From: Betaproteobacteria bacterium HGW-Betaproteobacteria-3
GTDB lineage: Bacteria; Pseudomonadota; Gammaproteobacteria; Burkholderiales; Burkholderiaceae_C
Direction of reading: 5' to 3'
Length of the DNA: 64,000 bases
Assembly (NCBI GenBank): GCA_002842205.1
Contig: PHCI01000009.1
Span: 50,666 to 114,665, forward strand
In this document: positions 28,372-37,228 of the stretch, piece after piece
Numbering within the stretch: the first letter of the stretch is position 1
Layout of the letters: each line of letters begins with the position of its first letter
Position numbers and translations under genes: made by a program
Notes under the pieces: model-generated
Database searches by the model: none
Told to the model about the DNA's origin: nothing
The model's input: the letters and a program-made list of their open reading frames with translations, nothing else

Positions 28372-29685
28372 ATGGTACCCAATCCGCAGACCCACCCCCG
28401 GGAATTTCTAGAAGCTCTTTACCGCGCCGCCGTGACGCGGGCACTGCCGCTGCACACCACGGCCGCACACCTGCCTCCGCCGCCCAAGGGGCGCACGGTG
28501 GTGCTGGGCGCCGGCAAGGCCGGTGGGGCCATGGCGCAGGCCGTGGAGGCGCATTGGCCGGCCGGGGCGCCGCTCAGCGGCCTGGTGGTCACGCGCTACC
28601 ATCACACGCCGCCCCGCCCGGCGGGCCTGGCGCAGCGCATCGAGGTGGTGGAAGCCTCGCACCCGGTGCCCGACGCCGCCGGGCTGGCGGCCGCGCAGCG
28701 CATCCTGCAACGGACCGCAGGCCTGACCGAAGACGACCTGGTGTTGTGCCTGATTTCGGGCGGCGGCTCGGCCCTGCTCACGCTGCCGGCCGACGGCCTC
28801 ACGCTGCAGGACAAGCAGCGCATCAACCAGGCGTTGCTGGATTCGGGCGCCAACATCGCGGAGATGAACTGCGTGCGCAAGCACCTGTCGCGCATCAAGG
28901 GCGGGCGGCTCGCCGCAGCGTGTGCGCCAGCGCGCGTGGTGACGCTGACCATCAGCGACGTGCCGGGTGATGACCCGTCCGTCATTGCCAGCGGCCCGAC
29001 CGTGCCCGACGCCACCACCTGTGCCGATGCGCTCTCGATTTTGAAGCGGTATCGCATTGATCTGCCGGGGGAAGTGGCCGAAATGCTGCGTCAAAACCAG
29101 CTGGAAACCCCCAAGCCAGGGGACGCGGTTTTCCGGGGGCATGCGGTCCACATGATCGCCACGCCACAGCAGTCGCTGGAGGCCGCCGCCGCCGTGGCGC
29201 GCCAGGCCGGGCTGCACGCCCACATCCTCAGCGACGAGATGGAAGGCGAATCGCGTGAGGTGGGCAAGGTGCATGCGGCACTGGCCCGTGCAGTGGCACG
29301 CCATGGCCAGCCCTTTGCACGGCCCTGCGTGATCCTGAGCGGGGGCGAAACCACGGTGACCATGCGGCCGCGCGCACCGGGTGCACCCCAGGGGCGCGGC
29401 GGGCGAGCCGGGGAGTTCTGCCTGGGCCTGGCCCTGGCGCTGCAGGGCCAGCCGGGCGTGCACGCGTTGGCGGCCGACACCGATGGCATCGACGGCGTGG
29501 AAGACAACGCCGGCGCCTGGGTGACGCCCGACACGCTGGCGCGCGCCGCCACGCTGGGGCTGAAGATCAACCCGCACCTGGACGGCAACGACGCCTACGG
29601 CTATTTCAGTGCGCTGGGCGATCTGGTGGTGACCGGGCCGACCCACACCAATGTCAACGATTTCCGGGCGATGCTGGTGCTTTGA
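28372..29685 (+). CDS. Glycerate 2-kinase (MOFRL family)
   Basis: A 437-residue protein of the TtuD/GckA class: GAGKAGGAMAQAVE, LISGGGSALLTLP, NCVRKHLSRIKGG, TISDVPGDDPSVIASGPT and the C-terminal MOFRL domain (AADTDGIDG). Older annotations call it hydroxypyruvate reductase. It phosphorylates glycerate made from glyoxylate, the two-carbon product of ureidoglycolate cleavage, so it belongs functionally with the purine genes. It is divergent from the 8-oxoguanine deaminase. Confidence 0.9.
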   Translation: MVPNPQTHPREFLEALYRAAVTRALPLHTTAAHLPPPPKGRTVVLGAGKAGGAMAQAVEAHWPAGAPLSGLVVTRYHHTPPRPAGLAQRIEVVEASHPVPDAAGLAAAQRILQRTAGLTEDDLVLCLISGGGSALLTLPADGLTLQDKQRINQALLDSGANIAEMNCVRKHLSRIKGGRLAAACAPARVVTLTISDVPGDDPSVIASGPTVPDATTCADALSILKRYRIDLPGEVAEMLRQNQLETPKPGDAVFRGHAVHMIATPQQSLEAAAAVARQAGLHAHILSDEMEGESREVGKVHAALARAVARHGQPFARPCVILSGGETTVTMRPRAPGAPQGRGGRAGEFCLGLALALQGQPGVHALAADTDGIDGVEDNAGAWVTPDTLARAATLGLKINPHLDGNDAYGYFSALGDLVVTGPTHTNVNDFRAMLVL

Positions 29686-29762
29686 GCCTGCAATGCAGTG
29701 CAAAGACGGCACTTTGAGCGCCGTTGCCGGGCCTGCGGGACGATGCGGCGCGCTGCGGTTGT

Positions 29763-29776
29763 TTGATCTTGCTCAA
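29763..29776. promoter_or_regulatory. FNR-like box upstream of the Crp/Fnr regulator
   Basis: TTGATCTTGCTCAA, against consensus TTGAT-N4-ATCAA (one mismatch). It lies 35 bases before the start of a Crp/Fnr-family gene, which suggests autoregulation or control by another FNR-type protein. Confidence 0.5.
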
Positions 29777-29811
29777 AGTGCGTGGCGCCGTTGCCATGCA
29801 CAGTGGCACCC

Positions 29812-30438
29812 ATGCTTTCGCCCAAGTTATTCGAATCCTCGGCCGAGCGGCACGTCGCCGCAACGGGTGAGGTGCTGCTCGCGCGCGGGGCGCCGGGCAA
29901 GTGGGTGACGCACGTGGCGTCGGGTCGCGTCGGGTTGGGCTTGCTCGAAAACGGCCAACTCGAACACCCCTTGGGGGAACTCGAAGGGCCGTTCTGGCTG
30001 GAAGCCACGTCGGCCGTGCTGGGGGAACCCAGCGTGGTGGACGCCGTGGCCGAAACCCGGGTGGAACTGATCCGCGTGCCGATGAACGTGTTCCGCCGCT
30101 GGCTCGACAGCCTGCCTGTCGCCGCACGCGATGTGCTGCACGACGTGGCGTCGGCCCACCGGCAACAGACCGAACTGGCGGTCAGCCGTCTGGCCAAGGA
30201 CGCCGAGGCGCGCTGCGCCGAGTGGCTGCTGCGGCATGCCGAGCCGGCCGACCCCGAGGGCGCACTGGCCGTGTTGCTGCGCCAGCACAAACGCATGATT
30301 GCGGCCCATCTGGGCATCGCCCCCGAAACGCTGTCGCGCGTGCTGCGCCAGTTGCGCGAGCGCAGCCTGATCAGCGGCACCGGCCGGGTGCTCAAGCTGC
30401 TGGACCCGGGCGGCCTGCGCTCGCTGGCCGGCGTCTGA
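29812..30438 (+). CDS. Crp/Fnr-family transcriptional regulator
   Basis: A 208-residue protein with an N-terminal cyclic-nucleotide-binding-like beta barrel (about 15-110) and a C-terminal winged helix (HKRMIAAHLGIAPETLSRVL), the recognition-helix pattern of Crp/Fnr proteins. No N-terminal Cys cluster for an Fe-S centre is visible, so it is not a classical FNR. The ligand is unknown. The FNR-like box upstream fits autoregulation. Confidence 0.85.
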   Translation: MLSPKLFESSAERHVAATGEVLLARGAPGKWVTHVASGRVGLGLLENGQLEHPLGELEGPFWLEATSAVLGEPSVVDAVAETRVELIRVPMNVFRRWLDSLPVAARDVLHDVASAHRQQTELAVSRLAKDAEARCAEWLLRHAEPADPEGALAVLLRQHKRMIAAHLGIAPETLSRVLRQLRERSLISGTGRVLKLLDPGGLRSLAGV

Positions 30439-30551
30439 TCGGTTTCGTCTTCCAACGTACCACGGCGTGGGTTCGCCTTGCCGTGCCAGCGCACGGTCTG
30501 CGGCGCCCGCCTTGTTCTACGCTGGAATGCCAAACCGTCTGATCCACGGCA

Positions 30552-30574
30552 ACGGCCCGCGCAAGGCGGGCCGT
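30552..30574. terminator. GC hairpin between convergent genes
   Basis: Perfect stem ACGGCCCGC-gcaag-GCGGGCCGT between the crp/fnr-type gene and the convergent tsx-like gene. There is no T-tract, so it is at best a weak or bidirectional terminator. More GC-rich inverted sequence follows to 30615. Confidence 0.35.
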
Positions 30575-30620
30575 GCGGGGTGCGCCAGCCGCCAAGGCGG
30601 CCGGGCGCAGCGGGGTGGGG

Positions 30621-31418
30621 TCAGAGCTTCCAGGCCAGCAGCAGTTGCGGGAAGCTTTCGTTGCGTTGCTTGCCGCCAAACTTGTTGTCCCAGTACTGGT
30701 ACTCCACGCCAAGGAACACCGTGCCTGGCTTGCCAAAGTGGTTGCCCACGTCCCAGCGCAGCTGGGGCTGGGTCAGCACCTGGGTGGCGCAGGTGCCATG
30801 GCTTCCGATGATGTCCATGAAGCCTTCAAAGCTGAACTTGGCCGGCCCGATGCTGAAGGGCAGGTTCCACACCGGGGTGATCTGGTAGGTGGTTTTCTGC
30901 GTGCCGCAGAGGTTGCCGCCACCGAAACCGCTGAAGGTGCCCATGTCGCGGTAGGCCAGCAAATCGACGTGGAAAAATGCAAAACCGGGCAGGTTGAAAT
31001 CAACGGTGGGGCCGACCAGCAGCACCTTGGGGTTGGGACGGAATTCGCTGTTTTTGGTGCCCAGGTTGAAGCCGGTGGTCAGGCCCACGTCCTTGACGAA
31101 GTTCTTGGACCAGTCAATGCCGCGCACCTTGGTGTAGCTCAGCGTGTGGTAGTACTCGCCGTACACATCAAACGCGTTGCCATCGCCCTTGCCCGACTTG
31201 GCGAAATCGACGAAGAAGAAATTGCCACCGTATTTGTAGCCGCTGGCGTGCTGCAGCGTGATGATGGATTTCGAGAACTCGGTGGCCTTGCCGCCGTTGT
31301 CGCGAAACTGCGAACCGTACAGGTACTGCACTTCGGTATCGGACCAGTCGGCGGCCTGCGCGGTACCCACAGTCGCAAATGCCGCGGCGATCATCGCGGC
31401 CAGGATGGTTTTCTTCAT
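30621..31418 (-). CDS. Tsx-like nucleoside-specific outer membrane channel
   Basis: A 265-residue outer membrane protein. A signal peptide (MKKTILAAMIAAAFATVGTA, then QA) is followed by amphipathic beta strands, with DWSDTEVQYLYGSQFRDNG as the family start and a C-terminal aromatic strand ending LLLAWKL. Tsx-like proteins let nucleosides and related compounds across the outer membrane. The position beside xdhAB and 6 kb from the nucleoside ABC transporter supports a purine-nucleoside role. A Shine-Dalgarno GGAGAA precedes the ATG. Confidence 0.85.
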   Translation of the reverse strand: MKKTILAAMIAAAFATVGTAQAADWSDTEVQYLYGSQFRDNGGKATEFSKSIITLQHASGYKYGGNFFFVDFAKSGKGDGNAFDVYGEYYHTLSYTKVRGIDWSKNFVKDVGLTTGFNLGTKNSEFRPNPKVLLVGPTVDFNLPGFAFFHVDLLAYRDMGTFSGFGGGNLCGTQKTTYQITPVWNLPFSIGPAKFSFEGFMDIIGSHGTCATQVLTQPQLRWDVGNHFGKPGTVFLGVEYQYWDNKFGGKQRNESFPQLLLAWKL

Positions 31419-31671
31419 GACTTCTCCATTTTTTGTCAAACAACACACCACCCGGCACCATGCCGGACAGCGACCTTTTTGCCGGGACGCCCTCCCGACG
31501 CCGTGAAACGCCGCCATCATTTCTGCAGCATTTCAGCCGTTTGGGACAAGCCCGCACCCGATCATTTTTAGCAAGATGCGTGCCCGTGCCATATCGGTTT
31601 GAATCAGGTGCCTAGATGCAATGGCGTATGAACGACCGCTGGTGTTGCAAGCCGAAAACCGCAAGCCGAGT

Positions 31672-34434
31672 TCAGTCGCCCAGCGCGCGCAGCACGCGTT
31701 CGGCGGTGGCGGGCCCGTCCAGCCGCACCGGCTGGCCGTCGCCACGGGCCGCCGCCACCGCATCGCGCAGTGCCTCCCACACGCTGATGGCCAGCATGAA
31801 GGGCGGCTCGCCCACGGCCTTGCTGCCAAACACGTTGTCTTCCACGTTGGGTGCGGGCCACAGGTCGACCTTGAAGTGCGCCGGTACATCCCCGGTGGCC
31901 GGAATCTTGTAGGTGCTGGGCGCGTGGGTGAGCAGGTGGCCTGGTAATTTTTTCGCCGGGCCGTCCCAAGAAAAAATTGTCCCCCTCGGGGGGGCTGACG
32001 CTTGCGTCAGCTCAGGGGGCTCAGGCTCTTTCCAGACCAACTCTTCGGTGGTCAGCCAGCCCATGCCCTGGACGAAGCCGCCTTCGATCTGGCCGATGTC
32101 GATGGCCGGGTTGATGCTCGTGCCCACGTCGTGCAGGATGTCCACCTTGAGCACGCGGCTCTCGCCCGTGAGCGTGTCGATGGCCACTTCGGTGCAGGCC
32201 GCACCATAGGCGAAGTAATAGAAGGGGCGCCCCGTGAGGGTGGTCTTGTCGTAGTGGATCTTGGGCGTGCGGTAAAAACCGTCGCTCCAGAGCTGGATGC
32301 GGTTGGCATAGGCCTGCTGCACCACGGCTTCGAACGGCCTTGTGGCGGTGGGCGAGATCACCTGCCCGCCCTGGAAGCGCACCGCCCCCGCGCCGCAATG
32401 GTCCAGCCCGCTCACGAACGCGGCCAGGTTGTCGCGCACGTGGCGCGCGGCGTATTGCGCGGCGCGGCCGTTGAGGTCGGTGCCGCTGGAGGCGGCCGTG
32501 GCCGAGGCGTTGGGCACCTTGGCGGTGTCGCTGGCGGTCATGACGATTTTTTCGAACGGCACGCCCAGCTCGTCGGCCACGATCTGCGCCACCTTGGTGT
32601 GCAGGCCCTGGCCCATCTCGGTGCCGCCGTGGTTCACCTGCACGCTGCCATCGGTGTACACATGCACCAGCGCACCGGCCTGGTTGAACAGCGTGGCGGT
32701 GAAGCTGATGCCGAACTTGACCGGCGTGATCGCGATGCCGCGCTTGAGCACCGGGCTGGTGCGATTCCAAGCTGAAATGGCCTCACGCCGCCGCCGATAG
32801 GACGAAGTCTGCTCCAGTTTCAAGAGCAAGGGCTGGAGGATGTTGTCCTCCACCTTCATCTGGTAGTGGGTGGTGTTGCGGCGCGGGACTTCGACAGGCT
32901 CAGTCCGAACGGTGGGTGAGGCGGCGAGCACAGATTGCGTTCGCCCTGCGCTCGGCCTGTCCTGAGCTTGTCGAAGGGTCGAAGGGTTCACGGGTTCATC
33001 GCTGTACAGGTTGCGCAGTCGCACGTCCAGCGGGTCCAGGCCCAGATGACGGGCAATGTCGCCCAACAGCGTTTCGATCACGATCACGCCCTGCGGGCCG
33101 CCAAAGCCGCGAAACGCCGTGTGGCTCTGCACATTGGTTTTGCAGCGATACGAGGCGATCTCGACGTCGCTCAAAAAATAGGCGTTGTCGGTGTGAAAAA
33201 TGGCGCGGTCGGCCACCGGGCCGCTCAGGTCGGCGCTGAAGCCGCAGTTGGCCAGCATGGTGAGCTGCAGGCCCGTCACCAGGCCGGTGTCGTCAAAGCC
33301 CACGACGTAGTCATAGGCAAACGGGTGGCGCTTGCCGGTCACCATGAAGTCGTCATCGCGGTCCAGGCGCAGCTTGACGGGGCAGCGCAGATGGTGCGCC
33401 GCAATGGCCGCCCACACCGCCATATGGCCGCTTTGCGTCTCCTTGCCACCAAAGCCGCCGCCCATGCGGCGGCATTCCACGCGCACCGCGCTAAGGTCCA
33501 CGCCCAGCGCGTGCGCCACCCAATGCTGGGCTTCGCCGGGGTGTTGCGTGCTGGTGTAGACCCACCACTGGCGCTGCTCCTGGGGCACCACATAGGCCAC
33601 CTGGCCTTCCAGGTAAAAGTGCTCCTGCCCGCCGATCTCGAAGCTGCCGCGCAGCGTGTGGCGCGAGGTTTTGAGGGCCGCGGCCGCGTCGCCACGCTTG
33701 ACGATCACCGGCGGCAGCACATAGCTCTGGGCGGCATGGGCCGCACGCGGTGTGAGGATGGGCGGCAACTCGTCGATCGCCAGCTTCACCTTGCGCGCGG
33801 CATGGCGCGCCTGCATCATGGTGTCGGCCACCACGATGCCCACCACCTGGCCGATGTGTTCGACCGTGTCGATGGCAAAAATCGGCTCGTCATGTTTGGG
33901 CGTGGCGAGGTACTTGTCGCCCGGAATGTCGGTGTGCGTGAACACGCCGCGCACGCCGGGCATGGCCCGCGCCGCTGCTGCGTCGATGCCCAGCAGCCGG
34001 CCGTGGGCGACCGGGGACAGGATGGGTGCGGCGAACCGCGTGCCCCGGATCTCGGGAATGTCGTCCACGTAGGTCGCCGCGCCGGCCACCTGGGCCGCCG
34101 CGCTCTCGTGCGGGCGCGATTGGCCGACTGCGCCCGAAGCCGATCGCCCCGAGCTGTTACCTGAATCCGTTTGCCCTGAGCTATCCGGCCCCGTTCGCCC
34201 TGAGCTTGTCGAAGGGTTCTGCAGGGCTTCGACAGGCTCAGCCCGAACGGGTGGGGATGGTTCAGCCCGAACGGGTGGGGATGGTTCAGCCCGAACGGGT
34301 GGGGATGGTTCAGCCTGAACGGGTGGGGTTGGTTCAGCCCGAACGGGTAGGGGTGGTTCAGCCCGAACGGACTTTTGTTTCATTCGGGCGGGCCGGGGTT
34401 CGCGCCCTACGGGGAGTTTGTCGGGCGCGTTCAT
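31672..34434 (-). CDS. xdhB: Xanthine dehydrogenase molybdopterin-binding subunit, with three translated repeat insertions
   Basis: A 920-residue XdhB, longer than usual bacterial members (near 780-800). It binds the molybdenum cofactor and oxidises hypoxanthine and xanthine to urate (VGQSRPHESAAAQVAGAATY; RRMGGGFGGKETQ; NASATAASSGTDLNG). Three blocks look foreign. Residues 22-93 are repeat family B, including a tandem array with unit VRAEPSPP. Residues about 482-516 are family B again (STLRQAQDR, VRTEPVEV). Residues about 802-830 are a family C hairpin (PPELTQASAPPRGTIF), before THAPSTYKIP. The frame is unbroken, so the enzyme may still work. The start overlaps the xdhA stop (ATGA). Confidence 0.93.
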   Translation of the reverse strand: MNAPDKLPVGREPRPARMKQKSVRAEPPLPVRAEPTPPVQAEPSPPVRAEPSPPVRAEPSPPVRAEPVEALQNPSTSSGRTGPDSSGQTDSGNSSGRSASGAVGQSRPHESAAAQVAGAATYVDDIPEIRGTRFAAPILSPVAHGRLLGIDAAAARAMPGVRGVFTHTDIPGDKYLATPKHDEPIFAIDTVEHIGQVVGIVVADTMMQARHAARKVKLAIDELPPILTPRAAHAAQSYVLPPVIVKRGDAAAALKTSRHTLRGSFEIGGQEHFYLEGQVAYVVPQEQRQWWVYTSTQHPGEAQHWVAHALGVDLSAVRVECRRMGGGFGGKETQSGHMAVWAAIAAHHLRCPVKLRLDRDDDFMVTGKRHPFAYDYVVGFDDTGLVTGLQLTMLANCGFSADLSGPVADRAIFHTDNAYFLSDVEIASYRCKTNVQSHTAFRGFGGPQGVIVIETLLGDIARHLGLDPLDVRLRNLYSDEPVNPSTLRQAQDRPSAGRTQSVLAASPTVRTEPVEVPRRNTTHYQMKVEDNILQPLLLKLEQTSSYRRRREAISAWNRTSPVLKRGIAITPVKFGISFTATLFNQAGALVHVYTDGSVQVNHGGTEMGQGLHTKVAQIVADELGVPFEKIVMTASDTAKVPNASATAASSGTDLNGRAAQYAARHVRDNLAAFVSGLDHCGAGAVRFQGGQVISPTATRPFEAVVQQAYANRIQLWSDGFYRTPKIHYDKTTLTGRPFYYFAYGAACTEVAIDTLTGESRVLKVDILHDVGTSINPAIDIGQIEGGFVQGMGWLTTEELVWKEPEPPELTQASAPPRGTIFSWDGPAKKLPGHLLTHAPSTYKIPATGDVPAHFKVDLWPAPNVEDNVFGSKAVGEPPFMLAISVWEALRDAVAAARGDGQPVRLDGPATAERVLRALGD
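31968..32025. repeat. GC-rich double-hairpin repeat, family C copy 3 (translated in xdhB)
   Basis: Palindrome GCTGACGC-tt-GCGTCAGC at 31994-32011 flanked by CCCCCTCGGGGGGG and CAGGGGGCT. It interrupts the XdhB C-terminal region in frame. Confidence 0.7.
32887..32990. repeat. Dispersed repeat family B, copy 3 (translated in xdhB)
   Basis: Two facing units, CTTCGACAGGCTCAGTCCGA at the left and CTGTCCTGAGCTTGTCGAAG at the right, about 55 bases apart. On the coding minus strand they give STLRQAQDR and VRTEPVEV. Confidence 0.75.
34157..34371. repeat. Dispersed repeat family B, copy 4, with 24-bp tandem array (translated in xdhB)
   Basis: Facing B units at about 34157-34246, then a tandem array at 34236-34370: five full 24-base units and a partial sixth. 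Each contains TTCAGCCCGAACGGGTGGGG or a one- or two-base variant. On the minus strand the unit reads VRAEPSPP. As 24 is a multiple of three, changes in copy number keep the frame. Confidence 0.85.
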
Positions 34435-36119
34435 GCCGTTTCTCCCTGGATCAAGTCGTCAAGCCGGAACGATTCCAGATTGATCTGCTGCAGGCCCTGG
34501 CTCTCCAACCAGAAGCGCTGCAGCAGGTTGCCCAGCACCGCGCTGCGGTAGCTGGCCGAAGCGCGCATGTCGGAGATGGGTTGGAACTCGGCGCGCAGCG
34601 CGGCGATGGCGCGCTGCACCGTGGCCGGCGTCCAGGGCTGGCCCACCAGCGCCGCTTCGGTCTGGCGGGCCCGGGCGGGTGTGGCGGCCACGCCGCCCGC
34701 GCCGATCGAGGCTTGTTGCACCACACCGCCTTCGATGCGCAGGTTCACCGCCAGGCAAACCGCTGAAATGTCGTCGTCGTAGCGTTTCGAGATCTTGTAG
34801 ACCCGCATGAAGTCTGCCCTCAAGCGGGCCGCTTCGTGTGCTGCGCCGCTCCCCGGCGCGGCGCCCGGCTCAGGGGTGGCTTTCGGCACCTTGATCCACG
34901 CCAGCACCTCGTCGGGCGCCATCACGTTCTGGCGGTAGCCGGTGTAGAGCTGCTCCAGCGGCATCTCGCGGTGGCCGCGCACCGACATCAGCACCACGTG
35001 GGCGCCCAGCGCAATCAGCAGGGGCATGGAGTCGCCAATGGGCGAGCCGTTGGCCACATTGCCGCCCAGCGTGCCCGAGTTGCGCACCGGCAGGCCGGCA
35101 AAGCGGCTGGCAAAGGTCTGTAGCTGCGGCCGGTCGGCCACCAGGGCGGCGAAGGCGTCGCTCAGGCGCACGGCGGCACCGATGGCGAGGTGATGCGGGT
35201 AATCTTCCACGCGCTGCAGTTCGGCCACGCGGGTGACGTCCAGCACCTGCGCAAACGCCATGTGCATCTTGTTGACCCACAAGCCCACGTCGGTGCAGCC
35301 AGCCACCACTTGCGCGCCCGGGTGGGCCGCGCGGGCGGTCAGCAGGGCCGCCAGCGTGCGCGGCATCATGTAGGCGGAATTTTGAGTCAAATAGGCCTCT
35401 TCCCCCCGTGGAATGGCGCTAAGTTGCTTCAATAGTTGTAGCAATCGGGCTTCATCGACGCGGGCCTCGGGCAACGCGGCCATGTGCTGCGCAGCGTCCA
35501 GGATCGGCCGGTAACCGGTGCAGCGGCACAGGTTGCCCGACAGCTCTTCCTGCGCCAGTTCGCGGGTGACCGTCTCGCCGCGGCACACATGGTTCTGGTA
35601 CATGCCAAACAGGCTCATCACAAAGCCCGGCGTGCAAAAGCCGCATTGAGAGCCGTGGCACTGCACCATGGCCTCCTGCGCGGGGTGCAGCCCTACTGCG
35701 CGAACGGGGGGCGGCGTTGCGCGGTGCTCGGAATCCTCATGGACATGGGAGTCCATTGCGGTTCCTGCGCTCCGGGCGCCTGGCCCGCCGCCCGCTCGTG
35801 ACGGCCTGTCAATCAGGGGGTCGGTGGTCAGGTCTTCCACGGTCCACAACGCCATGCCGTCGATCGAATGCGCCAGGCGGATGCAGCTGTTGATGGCGCG
35901 GTACTGGACGCGCTCGCCGTCGGCTTTGGGCCCTGACGCCGGCGCCAGTTCCCCAAGGACGACGGTGCACGCCCCGCAGTCGCCCTCGTTGCAGCCTTCC
36001 TTGGTGCCGGTGCAGGCGAGGTCTTCGCGCAGCACTTCCAGCAGCGTGCGGGTGGGTGGTACATTGCCCAGCGAGACAACCTCGCCGCGCCGGATGAATT
36101 GAATCGTTCGCGTCTGCAT
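34431..36119 (-). CDS. xdhA: Xanthine dehydrogenase small subunit (2Fe-2S, FAD), with two translated repeat insertions
   Basis: A 562-residue XdhA. The first [2Fe-2S] centre is in CTGTKEGCNEGDCGACTVV, the second in CHGSQCGFCTPGF and NLCRCTGYRPI. The FAD domain follows (VVAGCTDVGLW; NSGTLGGNVANGSPIGD). It passes electrons from the molybdenum site to FAD and NAD+. Residues about 102-139, between the two Fe-S motifs, are an insertion of repeat family D (IDRPSRAGG to ATPPPVRAV). Residues 225-243 coincide with repeat A5. The ATG at 36119 begins the usual MQTRTIQFIRRGEVV. A LysR gene lies divergently 90 bases away. Confidence 0.94.
   Translation of the reverse strand: MQTRTIQFIRRGEVVSLGNVPPTRTLLEVLREDLACTGTKEGCNEGDCGACTVVLGELAPASGPKADGERVQYRAINSCIRLAHSIDGMALWTVEDLTTDPLIDRPSRAGGGPGARSAGTAMDSHVHEDSEHRATPPPVRAVGLHPAQEAMVQCHGSQCGFCTPGFVMSLFGMYQNHVCRGETVTRELAQEELSGNLCRCTGYRPILDAAQHMAALPEARVDEARLLQLLKQLSAIPRGEEAYLTQNSAYMMPRTLAALLTARAAHPGAQVVAGCTDVGLWVNKMHMAFAQVLDVTRVAELQRVEDYPHHLAIGAAVRLSDAFAALVADRPQLQTFASRFAGLPVRNSGTLGGNVANGSPIGDSMPLLIALGAHVVLMSVRGHREMPLEQLYTGYRQNVMAPDEVLAWIKVPKATPEPGAAPGSGAAHEAARLRADFMRVYKISKRYDDDISAVCLAVNLRIEGGVVQQASIGAGGVAATPARARQTEAALVGQPWTPATVQRAIAALRAEFQPISDMRASASYRSAVLGNLLQRFWLESQGLQQINLESFRLDDLIQGETA
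35390..35446. repeat. Dispersed repeat family A, copy 5 (translated in xdhA)
   Basis: GGCCTCTTCCCCCCGTGGAA, then TGGCG and the GTTGCTTCAATAGTTGTAGC block. It is read in frame on the minus strand within the linker between the Fe-S and FAD domains of XdhA. Confidence 0.7.
35705..35815. repeat. Dispersed repeat family D, copy 1 (translated in xdhA)
   Basis: Blocks GGCGGCGTTGCG, ATCCTCATGGAC, GTCCATTGCGGT and a GC-rich tail, in the same order as at 42108-42210. The centre forms an ATGGAC/GTCCAT inverted repeat. It encodes a 38-residue insertion in XdhA. Confidence 0.65.
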
Positions 36120-36209
36120 GTCAGTGATCAGGGTTCGTTCTGCGGGTTTGTACCCACAGGGTGAGGGTAGGCGGGAGACCGTCTGGCGGCATAAGCTTCG
36201 GCATATGAG

Positions 36210-37160
36210 ATGAATGTGGTCCAAGGTATGAGAGATCAAGCGCTTTTCGACAAGATAGACCTCCATCTCATCAGGGTCCTTCATACCGTGCTGATCGAAC
36301 GCAGTGTTTCGCGAGCCGCCGTCCGGCTGGGCATGTACCAGCCGGCCGTGAGTGCCTGCCTCAAAAGGCTGCGGGAGCTGTTGGGCGATCCGCTTTTGGT
36401 GCGGTCGGGCACCGGCATGGTGCCCACGGATGCTGCGTTGCGCATGATTGAGCCGAGTGCGAGCATTCTTCGTGCCGCCGGCTCGATGTTCAGCGACGCC
36501 CGGTCCTTTGAGCCCCAGACCGCGCGCAACACCTTTCGGGTGGCCGCCAGCGATTACCTCGACCCGCTGTTCCTGCCCCTGCTGGTGTCGCAACTCAAGG
36601 CACAGGCGCCGTTGTGCCACATTGAAATCCATCCACTGTCGGCCGACTCCGACTACCACGCCCATCTGGCGCAGGGCGAGGTGGACCTGGTGATCGGCAA
36701 CTGGCTCAAGCCCCCGGAAGACCTGCACATGGGCCGCCTGTTCGACGACGAAGTGGTGTGCCTGGTGGCCAAGGAGCACCCCGCACTGCGCCGCCCCTGG
36801 GACGTGCAAAGCTGGCTGGCGGCCGAGCACATCGCCCCCACGCCCACCCATCCCGGGGCCCGTGGCGTGATCGACGAGCACCTCGAATCGCTGGGCCTGC
36901 GCCGCAACATCACGGCGCGCTGCCCGCATTTCGGGCTGATCCCGGCCATGGTGGCATCGACCTTGCTGGTGTTGACCACCGGGCGCCAGTACTGCGAGCG
37001 TTCGGCCGAGCGGCTGCCGGTTCGGGTGTTGCCGTGTCCGATCGGTTTTCCGCGGATGCAGTATTACCAGCTCTGGCACGAGCGAACGCACGCCTCCAAC
37101 TCGGCCCGCTGGCTGCGCGAGAAGGTGCGTCTGGTCACTGAATCATTGCAAAAAAAGTAG
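36210..37160 (+). CDS. LysR-family transcriptional regulator
   Basis: A 316-residue regulator. The N-terminal winged helix (LIRVLHTVLIERSVSRAAVRL; GMYQPAVSACLKRLRELLGD) is followed by a LysR substrate-binding domain of the NodD/DNA-binding type (VAASDYLDPLFLP). It is divergent from xdhA and likely controls it. The ATG at 36210 is used; the ATG at 36228 is a possible alternative. The 90-base divergent region contains GCATAAGCTTCGGCATATG, which could hold a T-N11-A LysR site. The 3' end runs into repeat A6. Confidence 0.88.
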   Translation: MNVVQGMRDQALFDKIDLHLIRVLHTVLIERSVSRAAVRLGMYQPAVSACLKRLRELLGDPLLVRSGTGMVPTDAALRMIEPSASILRAAGSMFSDARSFEPQTARNTFRVAASDYLDPLFLPLLVSQLKAQAPLCHIEIHPLSADSDYHAHLAQGEVDLVIGNWLKPPEDLHMGRLFDDEVVCLVAKEHPALRRPWDVQSWLAAEHIAPTPTHPGARGVIDEHLESLGLRRNITARCPHFGLIPAMVASTLLVLTTGRQYCERSAERLPVRVLPCPIGFPRMQYYQLWHERTHASNSARWLREKVRLVTESLQKK

Positions 37161-37205
37161 CAAACTATTGATATTTGACGGGGGCTGATGCCCTGAAAAG
37201 CTTAA
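37150..37205. repeat. Dispersed repeat family A, copy 6
   Basis: GTAGCAAACTATTGATATTT followed by GACGGGGGCTGATGCC and AAAAGCTTAAAA. It fills most of the gap between the lysR gene and the nucleoside ABC operon. Confidence 0.75.
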
Positions 37206-37228
37206 AAAAATCAAGAAACTGAAGCGGC

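Noticed and set aside
31419..31480. TTGACA upstream of the tsx-like gene as a -35 element
   Set aside because: It lies only about 15 bases before the start codon, too close for a promoter of that gene.
34236..34370. CRISPR-like array
   Set aside because: The 24-base units are contiguous without spacers, and no cas genes are present. It is a coding tandem repeat.
31672..36119. xdhA and xdhB as pseudogenes
   Set aside because: Despite the insertions the frames are intact, start-stop coupling is kept and all Fe-S, FAD and molybdenum-site motifs are present.
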